64,000 nt of DNA from Haladaptatus pallidirubidus (GTDB lineage Archaea > Halobacteriota > Halobacteria > Halobacteriales > Haladaptataceae). Below, in pieces: positions 8,350 to 16,671 of this stretch. Every line of letters starts with the position of its first letter. Positions within the stretch are counted from its first letter, which is position 1. The position numbers were made by a program, and so were the translations under genes. The notes below the pieces were generated by a model. The model saw nothing but the letters and a program-made list of their open reading frames with translations. It did no database searches and had not been told where the DNA came from. The stretch spans positions 124,001-188,000 of the forward strand of contig NZ_CP085307.1 of NCBI RefSeq assembly GCF_020700235.1. Reading direction: 5' to 3'.

Positions 8350-8640
8350 AATGAAGACTAACCCTGCGAATCTCCTAAACAGCTCCAAGCTTACAGTCTA
8401 TCAAAACCCTCAAAACTAGTTTTGAGAGTTTGTAGAATCTCCATTGATCGTAGGGTTGACTGGAAACAGAATCAGTTGAAGCATAGATGGCGAGCGATTG
8501 CAGCAGAGCTTGGATGGCCATGTTGGACAGTATAGAAGGTTTTGAACGGACTTGCCGAGGAGGGAGAAATTCGCAAGAAGAAGCCCGAAGCTCGTCGGGT
8601 GGTCTGGTTTTCTCTATGTGCGATTGAGCTGTTTTGAATT
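8350..8640 (+). pseudogene. Decayed winged-helix gene, dispersed repeat copy A
   Basis: The stretch AAGACTAACCCTGCG through the bases around 8560 matches 62151-62365, with short insertions and substitutions. It reads as ELGWPCWTV, a stop, then KVLNGLAEEGEIRKKKPEAR and VVWFSL, a helix-turn-helix with wing. The second copy reads ELGLPRRSTYKVLNRLVNKE, so the intact ancestor was a small winged-helix protein. Inside lies CTCAAAACTAGTTTTGAG (8411-8428), a perfect 18-nt palindrome that could have been an operator. Both copies are broken by stops. Confidence 0.6.
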
Positions 8641-8701
8641 GAAAGAAGGAATTGAGTGGTGTCGTCAATCCGATAGAGCGGTGGGTGGTGCAGACTAGAA
8701 G

Positions 8702-10672
8702 CTACGACCACTCGCTAACAGCACGTTCACTAAGCATCTCTCGGAAATCCTCGGTCGTTTGCTCTAGCAGTTCACCGCTTGACCAATCGAGGATGACGCC
8801 GTAGCGTCGGATAAGATCGAGCGTATCAAGTTCACCCTCATTATAGCGTTTAGCAACTATCTCGGGGTCCTCGCGTAACCATTCTCTCCGGTTTTCACGG
8901 ATATAATCGCGCTTTTGTTCCGTTGCTTCTTGGTCGACCTCGTATTCACACAAATCAGGGTCTATCTCCTCAATGACTACACCATAGTCCTTGGCTGCAC
9001 GCTCGACAGACACGTAGTCATCCTCGATGTCTACCAACACATCCTGGGGGTTTCGGTCGAGGGGATCACCAAATCCACCACCGCCTGAGGAGGGGCGGAC
9101 AAATTCGTTGCCCTCTTGGATCGGAACACTAGAGAAGACCGTGCCCATTTTCTCGGACTCCCCATCTTTTGTGAGAGTAACACCGTGAGGGATTCCTGGG
9201 AGTCCACCATTGATTCCCCATGTGATAGACCGAGCACGATCCGAGCAGTACGATATGACGCTGTTGTCACATTCCAGTATCCGACCTCCTTTTCGAACTC
9301 CGCACCCACCGCGGTATTCTCCTGGACCAGCAGAGTCAGTAACAATGGAATGTTCACTTGTCAAAAGCGGTGTGTCTCGCTCTTGACCCTCCAAGGACTG
9401 GACAGCAAGGCCAGCACCAAACACTGGCGCTGTCGCAGTAGCGCCGTCTTTGCCGTCACGACCTCCCCACCCACCGGCCATCCAATCGTACCAAGCGAAC
9501 TCTTTACCGTCTCGACCCGGTCGCTGATCTTGACCGCCTGCAAGTAGATACTCGAGGTTGAATGCACAAGCCATAGCGCGCTCAGGCAAGACCTCCGACC
9601 ATAGCTCAAAGATTGCATTCATCACTTTCTCATAGGCACCAGCGACTGATCCCGTGACGGGGACCGGTTCTGGCGCGTTTACCACTGTTCCTTCTGGGAG
9701 TTCAGCACTGACAACTCGATACATTCCCGAGTTCAGTGGCACGTCCGGGAAAAACATCTTCGTCCCAGCAATAACTGCAGAAAAGGAAGTCCCGAATGTC
9801 GAATTCAGGAAGTTTCCGATGTAGTCGTCCGATCCCGAAAGATCATAATGAACTTCGTCTCCGTCGATGGTCATTTTGACGTCAACAGTGACAAATCCCT
9901 CTGCCTTGTTGGGATCGGCATCAATGTAGTCTTGAGTGTGCCAGGTACCATCGGGCAAGTCGTGAATCTGCTTGCGCATCATACGCTCGACATAGTCTTT
10001 CGACTCATCGAAAGCAGTCATCACTGTATCGACTCCATACTTCTCGACAAGTTCGAGGAGTCGTTCTTCAGCAATCCGTGTCGCTTCGGCTTGCGCCCGC
10101 ATATCGCCCATTCGATCTTCTGAAAGACGCATATTGGTCGTCAGAAGGTTCGCGACATCGTCTCGGAATTCTCCACGATCCCAGATTTTCAGCGGTGGAA
10201 TGCGCAGCCCTTCGGCAAAATGATCGTTTGCACTAATGTTGAACGAACCGGGGGCAGGCCCACCAACATCAGCCCAGTGACCGTTTGACTGGGTAACTGC
10301 GATGAGTTCTCCCTCATGGAACACGGGGCGCATAATGCGGACGTCGTTGATATGTGTTCCACCGAGATACGGATCGTTGACTATGTAAACGTCGCCGGGA
10401 TTGATGTCCCCCTCGAAATACTCTAGGGTTTCCTTGCAGGTGTAGTGGAGGGTACCGACATGGACGGCGATGTCGTGTGAGCCCTGCATCACTGTATTAC
10501 CCTCTGCATCGTTCAAGCAGTTGCTGAAGTCGCGGTTGTAAATGACGAACGAGTAGCAGGTTCGCTGTATTTGTTCGGCCATTCGGTCAACAAGGTTTAT
10601 GAACGAACTTCGGAGTACCTCAAAGGTGACTGGATCGAGGTCGATCTCCTGCTGTGGTTGTGTATCTGACAT
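8702..10672 (-). CDS. hyuB: Hydantoinase B / oxoprolinase family subunit
   Basis: A full-length 656-residue HyuB. The N-terminal part has DPVTFEVLRSSFINLVDRMA, and the core has DPYLGGTHINDVRIMRPVFH and SNGHWADVGGPAPGS, which are diagnostic of the family. With HyuA it forms an ATP-dependent enzyme opening hydantoin, N-methylhydantoin or 5-oxoproline rings; acetone carboxylase is a relative. It starts two bases after the hyuA stop, so the pair is one transcription unit. The C-terminal 100 residues are acidic and less conserved. N-methylhydantoin would fit the neighbouring creatininase-like gene, but that is inference. Confidence 0.92.
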   Translation of the reverse strand: MSDTQPQQEIDLDPVTFEVLRSSFINLVDRMAEQIQRTCYSFVIYNRDFSNCLNDAEGNTVMQGSHDIAVHVGTLHYTCKETLEYFEGDINPGDVYIVNDPYLGGTHINDVRIMRPVFHEGELIAVTQSNGHWADVGGPAPGSFNISANDHFAEGLRIPPLKIWDRGEFRDDVANLLTTNMRLSEDRMGDMRAQAEATRIAEERLLELVEKYGVDTVMTAFDESKDYVERMMRKQIHDLPDGTWHTQDYIDADPNKAEGFVTVDVKMTIDGDEVHYDLSGSDDYIGNFLNSTFGTSFSAVIAGTKMFFPDVPLNSGMYRVVSAELPEGTVVNAPEPVPVTGSVAGAYEKVMNAIFELWSEVLPERAMACAFNLEYLLAGGQDQRPGRDGKEFAWYDWMAGGWGGRDGKDGATATAPVFGAGLAVQSLEGQERDTPLLTSEHSIVTDSAGPGEYRGGCGVRKGGRILECDNSVISYCSDRARSITWGINGGLPGIPHGVTLTKDGESEKMGTVFSSVPIQEGNEFVRPSSGGGGFGDPLDRNPQDVLVDIEDDYVSVERAAKDYGVVIEEIDPDLCEYEVDQEATEQKRDYIRENRREWLREDPEIVAKRYNEGELDTLDLIRRYGVILDWSSGELLEQTTEDFREMLSERAVSEWS

Positions 10673-10674
10673 GG

Positions 10675-12699
10675 TTAGACGGTAATGATGATGTTTCCAG
10701 TTTCGTCGACTTCGGCTGTCATCTGAGGTGGAACTACGATAGTGGAGTCCATCTGTTCGACAATCGCAGGTCCGTCGAAGGTAGTACCCGAACCAAGCGC
10801 TGCACGGTCATAGACGGCCGTGTCTACATATTCTCCAATTTCCGTGAAGTACGCTTCACGAGTGTCCTGGCGGGCAATAGTAGAATCACCTTGATTGATC
10901 TCTGGGAACGAGGGTTTCTCAACGACTCCCTTGCCGGTGACGTGGAGGCCATATATCTCGACGGGTTGATCTTCATCAGAGTAGGCGTAGGTCTGTTCGT
11001 GCTGGCGATGGAACCGTTCTCTGATGGATTCGATGCTATCGATTGGTCGTGAGCAGGTCACTTCTAACGAGCGCCACTGACCAACATACCGCATCTTTAC
11101 CTCGTGTTCCATTCGCATTTGCTCATCGTCGATACCTTCCTTTGCAAGGCGGCCGTGAATCTCACTCTCCATTTCTGCAAAGGCATCCTCAATGTCATCT
11201 ACGACGTTCCCTGACGCGTTGGCAATGAACGTTTGTGAGAGATCGTGTTCAACATCGACTAGCAGACAGCCAAGTGCCGAGTTAATTCCGGGATATGGTG
11301 GTACAATGACCTTTGGAATGCTCATTTCCTTTGCAACGTGGGCAGCATGCATTGGACCAGCACCACCGAAGGCAATTAGTGCGAAATCCCGAGGATCATA
11401 TCCTTTGCTCGTTGAAACCAGGCGAACGGCATTACACATATTGGCGACCGCGATCCGCTCAATAGAGGAGGCAGCCTCGGTGAGATCAAGCCCTAACGGA
11501 TCAGCGATGTCGCGTTCGATAACCTCACGAGCAGGATCGGCCGTGGCATCCATATCGCCCCCAAGGAATTTGTCAGGATCGACCCAACCGAGAACGACAT
11601 TGGCATCGGTCGTGGTGGGTTTGTCCCCACCTCGAAGATAGCAGGCGGGGCCAGGATCGGCTCCTTGGCTCTTCGGTCCAACGCGTAAGGAACCACCGTC
11701 GTCAATCCAGGCGATTGAACCACCACCTGCGCCGATAGTTTCGATATCTGTCGACGGGAACATGATGGGATAACCGTATTCGACAGACCATTCATCAGTC
11801 ATCTCGATGTCGCCTTGAAAAGTGAGCGAGACGTCAGCGCTAGTTCCACCCATGTCGAAGCCGATCGCGTTCTCAAAGCCACATTGTTCGGCGATGTACT
11901 GACTCGCAATCGCGCCTGCAGTCGGCCCTGAATTGGCGATACGAGCCGCATAGTAGGCGATAGCCTCTGTTGTCATTACGCCACCACCAGAATGCATAGC
12001 GAGGACGTCACCGTCGTAATCTCTTTCGCTGAGTTTTTTCGAGAGATCGATTAAGTACTCACGGACGACTGGAACCAACGCTGCATTGATGACTGTTGTG
12101 CTGGTTCGCTCGTGTTCGAACATCTCCGGGAGAATTTCATGGGAAGTACAGACGAACGCGCTGGGATATTCCTGTGCGACAATCTCAGCAACTCGTTTTT
12201 CGTGGTCGCCGTTGACGTAGGCGTTAATCAACGATACAGCGATAGTGTCGATGCCCCGTTTTTTGAAGATACGAGTTACCTCGCGAACTGTTTTCTCATC
12301 AAGTGGAGTAACGATGTTCCCGTCTGTATCAATACGCTCGGAAACTTCGAGCCGGTCACGCCGCTGAACATATGGGTCAGCAACATCCTCATACGCATCC
12401 CACAGCTCGTCCTTCGTCGCATCTCGAATTTCATGCACATCACGAAAACCTTCAGTCGTGATCAACCCGATTCGAGGGAGTTCACGTTCAATGAGAGCAT
12501 TGGTACCGACCGTTGAACCATGCGAGAAAAATTCCAATTCTCCGATGCCCGTTTCAACCTTTGTTAAGCCATTTATGACACCTTCTGCTGGATTTGCAGG
12601 TGTTGATGGGGTTTTCGCTATTTCAATCTCTCCAGTCTCGTCGTTAAAGATGATAACGTCTGTGAACGTACCACCGATATCTACTCCAGACCGTATCAT
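10675..12699 (-). CDS. hyuA: Hydantoinase A / oxoprolinase family subunit
   Basis: The start MIRSGVDIGGTFTDVIIFND is chosen because this is the normal N-terminus of the family; the open frame runs 68 codons further but without homology-like sequence. The product has 674 residues. DIGGTFTD is the ATP-binding ASKHA signature, GFDMGGTSADVS the second phosphate loop and AFGGAGPMHA the adenosine motif. It phosphorylates or activates the ring substrate that HyuB handles. A TATA-like TAAATA lies about 33 nt upstream. This gene and hyuB form the core of the leftward catabolic operon. Confidence 0.93.
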   Translation of the reverse strand: MIRSGVDIGGTFTDVIIFNDETGEIEIAKTPSTPANPAEGVINGLTKVETGIGELEFFSHGSTVGTNALIERELPRIGLITTEGFRDVHEIRDATKDELWDAYEDVADPYVQRRDRLEVSERIDTDGNIVTPLDEKTVREVTRIFKKRGIDTIAVSLINAYVNGDHEKRVAEIVAQEYPSAFVCTSHEILPEMFEHERTSTTVINAALVPVVREYLIDLSKKLSERDYDGDVLAMHSGGGVMTTEAIAYYAARIANSGPTAGAIASQYIAEQCGFENAIGFDMGGTSADVSLTFQGDIEMTDEWSVEYGYPIMFPSTDIETIGAGGGSIAWIDDGGSLRVGPKSQGADPGPACYLRGGDKPTTTDANVVLGWVDPDKFLGGDMDATADPAREVIERDIADPLGLDLTEAASSIERIAVANMCNAVRLVSTSKGYDPRDFALIAFGGAGPMHAAHVAKEMSIPKVIVPPYPGINSALGCLLVDVEHDLSQTFIANASGNVVDDIEDAFAEMESEIHGRLAKEGIDDEQMRMEHEVKMRYVGQWRSLEVTCSRPIDSIESIRERFHRQHEQTYAYSDEDQPVEIYGLHVTGKGVVEKPSFPEINQGDSTIARQDTREAYFTEIGEYVDTAVYDRAALGSGTTFDGPAIVEQMDSTIVVPPQMTAEVDETGNIIITV

Positions 12700-12891
12700 T
12701 GATTCATCAGTAATAATTACAATACATCCATATTTAGAATTTTGTTGTTTAGACATTACAAAACGAGCGATGCAATAAGTGCTGTGTTGTCGAATAGCAC
12801 GATAATAAGCGACGAAGAAAAAATCCCCATCTGGGGGTATTGATATCGATGTCCCTTGGTAGCCCAGGCTGACAGAGCAATTCCGTTGTGA

Positions 12892-13018
12892 GGAGTCGGT
12901 CAATAGTTCAAATCTCTCCTAAGGCTTTTGCAAGCGATTTTGGATGCTCATAGAAGAGAGAAGCTTCTCGAGGATTGTTCTAGGTTAGTATGAAATACTA
13001 ACCAGATTTCGTTCACAA
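12892..13018. repeat. 127-bp dispersed repeat, copy 1
   Basis: The bases GGAGTCGGTC through CGTTCACAAG recur at 27608-27734 in the same orientation with roughly 85 percent identity by eye. The right part holds GGTTAGTATGAAATACTAACC (12982-13002), a perfect 9-bp inverted repeat around GAA. The second copy keeps the dyad with one mismatch. No terminal inverted repeats or target duplications are evident, so it may be a regulatory region carried with decayed genes and not a MITE. Confidence 0.65.
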
Positions 13019-13116
13019 GTACGAGTGATGGTAACGTCTCAAGCAGAGCACGGCAGCCCGCGAAAATCTTCCTCGTACCTATTCCTTGCCGCGAGCACTA
13101 CGTAAACGAAAGTCGA

Positions 13117-13260
13117 TCAGTGACCAGAGTCTCCTTCGACATGAAATGCCCTCTTACAGCCGCTACAGCAGTATCGCTTGGGGTAGTAGACTGTCTTCGA
13201 GCGCTAATAACAGGTATGCAATCGCCACAGTCTGATGTAGCGCACATGAGTGATTAGAGT
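13117..13260 (-). pseudogene. Broken small zinc-ribbon protein
   Basis: On the minus strand one frame ends SKTVYYPKRYCCSGCKRAFH then VEGDSGH and a stop. The upstream half, MCATSDCGDCIPVISARRQS, is in another frame. Joined, these give two CxxC knuckles with the same RRSKTV spacer as the intact small zinc protein at 29793-29966. A frameshift between the two knuckles breaks the gene. Confidence 0.5.
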
Positions 13261-13300
13261 TGACACAATAAGCTAAAATAGTGATCAAACAGTCTATGGG

Positions 13301-13474
13301 CTACTTTGCCTTTACTTCTTTCAGTCGAGCGAGGAGCTCTTCGATTGAGTCGTCGCCAGTGTACTCTACCTGCCCTTCAAAGTTCGTCCGTTGATCGTCA
13401 GAATCAGCGACAACAGAGCTGATTTTCTTCTCGCGACGTTCGTGCTCCTCGGCATCGAATGTTCCCATTGACAT
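13301..13474 (-). CDS. Small haloarchaeal protein, DUF5786-like
   Basis: A 57-residue acidic protein, MSMGTFDAEEHERREKKISS in the N-terminal part and EELLARLKEVKAK at the end. This matches the general pattern of haloarchaeal DUF5786 proteins, with a glycine/acidic start, a central Glu-Gly-x-Val segment and a C-terminal helix. The start is fixed by a strong GGAGGT six bases upstream; an earlier in-frame ATG lacks one. Function of the family is unknown. It stands between the hydantoinase operon and the M24 genes, all on the minus strand. Confidence 0.7.
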   Translation of the reverse strand: MSMGTFDAEEHERREKKISSVVADSDDQRTNFEGQVEYTGDDSIEELLARLKEVKAK

Positions 13475-13686
13475 AGAATTACCTCCGTGATAGTTATAGG
13501 TTCTAAATGAATATATGGCTATCGGACGAAAATCGGTAGCTAACACATCTAATAGCGAAAAATTCTAAGGTTTGAAGGAGTGCCGACCATTGGGCGTTCA
13601 AACGGGAGTCATTCACAAACAGTTTGGGTCGATTTCGAGAACGTCACGGACCGGTACGAGTCAGCGATTGAGATCGAATCGTAGCG
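13475..13686. other. Short intergenic stretch with a possible gene scrap
   Basis: On the plus strand the bases before 13683 read TVWVDFENVTDRYESAIEIE and a TAG, without a start. This looks like the last 30 codons of a lost protein of unknown type. Nothing else is seen. Confidence 0.3.
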
Positions 13687-14841
13687 CTATCTGGATGACG
13701 GGACGAGGCAACGTGGATAATCGGTGAGATTCTCGTAGCTCGACTGTGTGACCATGATTAAATCCTCGATACGCACACCTCCCTTCTCGGGATCGTAAAC
13801 CCCCGGTTCGACCGTGATGACGTGACCAGCCTTGAGCAGTTCATCACTCGACAATGAGGGTGCTTCGTGGAGTGAGAGACCGACACCATGACCGGTTCCA
13901 TGATACATCCCTACAGAAACATCGCCCACAGCAAAACCATGGTCGGAAAGCACTGCACTAGCTGCCTGATGGACTGCTTTTGCTTCAGTTCCCTCACCAT
14001 TATCGAGGGCAGCAAGTGCCGCATCTTGGGCATCACGGACAGCATCGTAGGCGGTTCGAGTCCACGTATCGATTCCCACGACGAACGTACGGGTTAAATC
14101 AGCATAATAGCCGCTTTTGCCACGAGGGGAGATATCCAATAAGACAGTTTCTCCGGTGCGAATTTCATCGTTGCCGGTAAAATGAAGATCACTACAGGAG
14201 CGCCCCGCACCAATGACTGTGTTTCCCGCATCCTGAACACCCTGCTTCGCCAGAACGGCGTTTACTTCTCGTCGGAGGCGTTCAGTGGTCAACATCTCTC
14301 CCTTCCAGTGAAGGGTGTCTTGCTGTACTTCGGTCTCCGCTAAAATCGCTTCAGCATGGGCCATCCCATGCTGTGCAGCGGTTTGAACGGACTCGATCTG
14401 CGTGCGCTCATTCGATGTCTTTTGTGCTCGACCGAAATCCGTATCAGTTGTACAGACCTCGAAGTCGTCTTCGAGCACAGAGATAACTCGATGGGAAACG
14501 TGACTTGGGAGTAGAATCCGGGCTGCGGCAGTGAGTTCGTTGATTGTTTCGATTGCTCGTATGACTGGAGTCGAGCCATTCTGTTGGTGATCAGTTCGAA
14601 CAATATCGCCAATGAATTCTCGCTCTGCTTGTTCTCCGAAGAGACGGGGGGCACAGAGCACGCTCTGTCCCGACCCATAGACGAAAGCATAATCGCGATC
14701 TGGACCCGAAAAGTGTGTACAATAACGAAGCAAATCATCGAATCGATCACCGATATGGACGAAGGCATCAGCATCGTACGCTTCGAGTTCTTGCTCGATC
14801 GCGTTTTGCAGTGATTCGTATCGGGAAACCATGCTTACCAT
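13687..14841 (-). CDS. M24-family metallopeptidase (Xaa-Pro aminopeptidase-like)
   Basis: A 384-residue pita-bread-fold enzyme. All five metal ligands are present: Asp in LLDISPRGKSGYYADLTRT, Asp in the same string at YYAD, His in HGTGHGVGLSLHE, Glu in TVEPGVYD and Glu in GGVRIEDLI. It should therefore be an active dinuclear metal enzyme cleaving an N-terminal residue before proline, or a related C-N bond. The first 150 residues are the creatinase/prolidase N-terminal domain. Its start overlaps the end of the upstream M24 gene by seven bases, so the two are translated together and may form a pair. Confidence 0.9.
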   Translation of the reverse strand: MVSMVSRYESLQNAIEQELEAYDADAFVHIGDRFDDLLRYCTHFSGPDRDYAFVYGSGQSVLCAPRLFGEQAEREFIGDIVRTDHQQNGSTPVIRAIETINELTAAARILLPSHVSHRVISVLEDDFEVCTTDTDFGRAQKTSNERTQIESVQTAAQHGMAHAEAILAETEVQQDTLHWKGEMLTTERLRREVNAVLAKQGVQDAGNTVIGAGRSCSDLHFTGNDEIRTGETVLLDISPRGKSGYYADLTRTFVVGIDTWTRTAYDAVRDAQDAALAALDNGEGTEAKAVHQAASAVLSDHGFAVGDVSVGMYHGTGHGVGLSLHEAPSLSSDELLKAGHVITVEPGVYDPEKGGVRIEDLIMVTQSSYENLTDYPRCLVPSSR

Positions 14842-16046
14842 CGAATGATATTGCTCTCGAGATCTCGTGGATAGTAGGTGATCTGTTCGACACCATCTTC
14901 GGTAATCAGGATAGTATCGGAGTGTCGATAGCCAGCACTATCCGGGATATAGATTCCAGGCTCAATCGAGTATGCATGACCGGGTTGCATTATCTCATCG
15001 CTTCCACGGTCGATGAACTCTCGCTCGTGTCCTTCCATACCGAGATTGTGACCTGTATGATGCTGGGTAAACTGGAGTACTCCTTGTTCTTTTAGATAAT
15101 CATGCACAGCTTGATCAACGTGAGAGCAAGGGACACCAGGGCCACTTTCCTCGATGCCGATCGTTTGAGCTTCGAGCATTATCGCAAAGTAATCCCGCTG
15201 TTCATCCGTTGGTTCCCCCATAAACATCGTCCGTTCGAGTTCGCTCTTGTACCCACCGACGTTGGCACTCGCGCCTGTGACAAGGACATCTCCTTCCTGC
15301 AGTCGGCGGTTTTCGGTTAGTCCGTGTGGGAGTGCAGTATTAGGACCAGAGAGGAAGCCACAACTGGCTGGGAATCCTCCTCGAAGATGGGAATCGTATC
15401 GGGAACCAAGCGTATCAAGCATTGACATTGATGCATCGAGACTCGCTTGTTTCGCAACCCATAGCTCGTGTTTGCCCGGTTCTGCATAGTCTTCGAGATA
15501 TTGGTGTGCGAGATTACCCCATTCAGCTGACCGCCGCATCAATTCAAACTCAACATCGGATTTCACCTTTCGGAAGTCAGTAATCCAGTCAACAGTCTCG
15601 ACGGTGATATCGGCAAAGGTGTCCAGAGTCGGTCCAGCGTATCCCCAATAGCCTGGCGCGCCGTTTGAATCCGCTGCGACCGATTGCACGTTGAAGTCCT
15701 CTAACATTGTCGCAATCGTCTGTTCTGGCGTTCGACTCTGATATTCGTAATACTCTCCGTCACCATTTCCTGGGTAGTCATAATACACGTGAACGTCCTC
15801 GATAACAGGGAAATCCTCACTCTTAGCCCGATCCGCTTCCAATCGAGGAACAGTTACGCCGACACGATCGGCTGTCACCGCAAGACAAACAGGGCGTTCC
15901 GTTTGGAGATGGTGATATCCTGTTAGCCACTCGATGCTCGTTGCCGAAAACAGACAGAGCGCATCGTACCCTTCGTTTGCAAATTCGTTTCGTACGGTTT
16001 CGACTCGAGATTCGAATTCTTCAGTTGGCACGTAGGTTAATGCCAT
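14835..16046 (-). CDS. M24-fold protein lacking metal ligands (creatinase/DoeA-like)
   Basis: A 403-residue M24-fold protein. Aligned with its neighbour, the first metal Asp is Thr (LVTGASANVGGYKSELERTM), the second Asp is Glu in the same string, and the last Glu is Ser (AGYRHSDTILIT). The His in HHTGHNLGMEGHE and the Glu in SIEPGIYI remain. Loss of metal ligands is known in creatinase, a metal-independent M24 relative that splits creatine into sarcosine and urea. Together with the creatininase-like gene this points to an amidinohydrolase-like role, which is inference. A TATA-like CTTAAAT lies about 25 nt before the ATG, suggesting a leaderless transcript for the pair. Confidence 0.88.
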   Translation of the reverse strand: MALTYVPTEEFESRVETVRNEFANEGYDALCLFSATSIEWLTGYHHLQTERPVCLAVTADRVGVTVPRLEADRAKSEDFPVIEDVHVYYDYPGNGDGEYYEYQSRTPEQTIATMLEDFNVQSVAADSNGAPGYWGYAGPTLDTFADITVETVDWITDFRKVKSDVEFELMRRSAEWGNLAHQYLEDYAEPGKHELWVAKQASLDASMSMLDTLGSRYDSHLRGGFPASCGFLSGPNTALPHGLTENRRLQEGDVLVTGASANVGGYKSELERTMFMGEPTDEQRDYFAIMLEAQTIGIEESGPGVPCSHVDQAVHDYLKEQGVLQFTQHHTGHNLGMEGHEREFIDRGSDEIMQPGHAYSIEPGIYIPDSAGYRHSDTILITEDGVEQITYYPRDLESNIIRW

Positions 16047-16121
16047 GATACTAGATAACAGGAAGACGATTTAAGCGTACGTCAATCAGCAAACGGGATG
16101 ATTATCACTCGTAGGTATCAG

Positions 16122-16610
16122 TTATCCCAAAATTTCGTTGAGTGTCCCAAGATCATAGTTCCGCATTGCGTTTGGTTCGTCCTTAATAGTCGAAATCACG
16201 AATTTTGAACTAGTTCGTTCAACCCCATCGATCACTTCGTATTCGTTAATTAAACGCTGAATATGATCACTGTTTGGAAGATGTGCCTCAACGATAAAAT
16301 CAGTATCACCCATCATAAAATGGACTTCAGAAACGCCTTCGATCTCAGATAGCTCTTTTCCTACATGTCGTTGATATCCCGGCTCATATTCTGCGAGAAC
16401 TTCTGTAATCACGGTGATATCAAATCCTGCTGCCTCCGAATTCAATTCGTAGAGATCGTTTCGAAGGATACCTTGTTCCTGGAGCTTGGAAAGTCGATAA
16501 TGCACAGTTGATTTTGGTATCCCGATTTTCTCTCCGATTCGTCGTGGGCTTGGATCACCAAGCTCAAATACTGTCTTGAGAATTTCAATATCACGAGAAT
16601 CCATCGTCAT
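16122..16610 (-). CDS. Lrp/AsnC family transcriptional regulator
   Basis: A 162-residue protein with an N-terminal winged helix (SRDIEILKTVFELGDPSPRR, IPKSTVHYRLSKLQEQGIL) and a C-terminal RAM-like ligand-binding domain around GVSEVHFMMGDTDFIVEA. Members bind amino acids or related small molecules and control uptake and catabolism. It sits between the M24 pair and the carbamoylase-type gene, all on the same strand, and within a block of divergent catabolic operons, so it is the obvious candidate local regulator. An alternative start lies two codons in. Confidence 0.92.
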   Translation of the reverse strand: MTMDSRDIEILKTVFELGDPSPRRIGEKIGIPKSTVHYRLSKLQEQGILRNDLYELNSEAAGFDITVITEVLAEYEPGYQRHVGKELSEIEGVSEVHFMMGDTDFIVEAHLPNSDHIQRLINEYEVIDGVERTSSKFVISTIKDEPNAMRNYDLGTLNEILG

Positions 16611-16671
16611 CGCCTCCAGAAATTGATTTTACATGACATCTCGGTAGTGGGGGGAAGAGAATACACGACTT

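Noticed and set aside
10654..12778. Plus-strand frames of 100-150 codons over hyuA
   Set aside because: They are antisense to a protein with complete ASKHA motifs and carry no motifs themselves.
12892..13018. Interpretation of the 127-bp repeat as a MITE
   Set aside because: No terminal inverted repeats or flanking target duplications could be found at either copy, so it is described only as a dispersed repeat.
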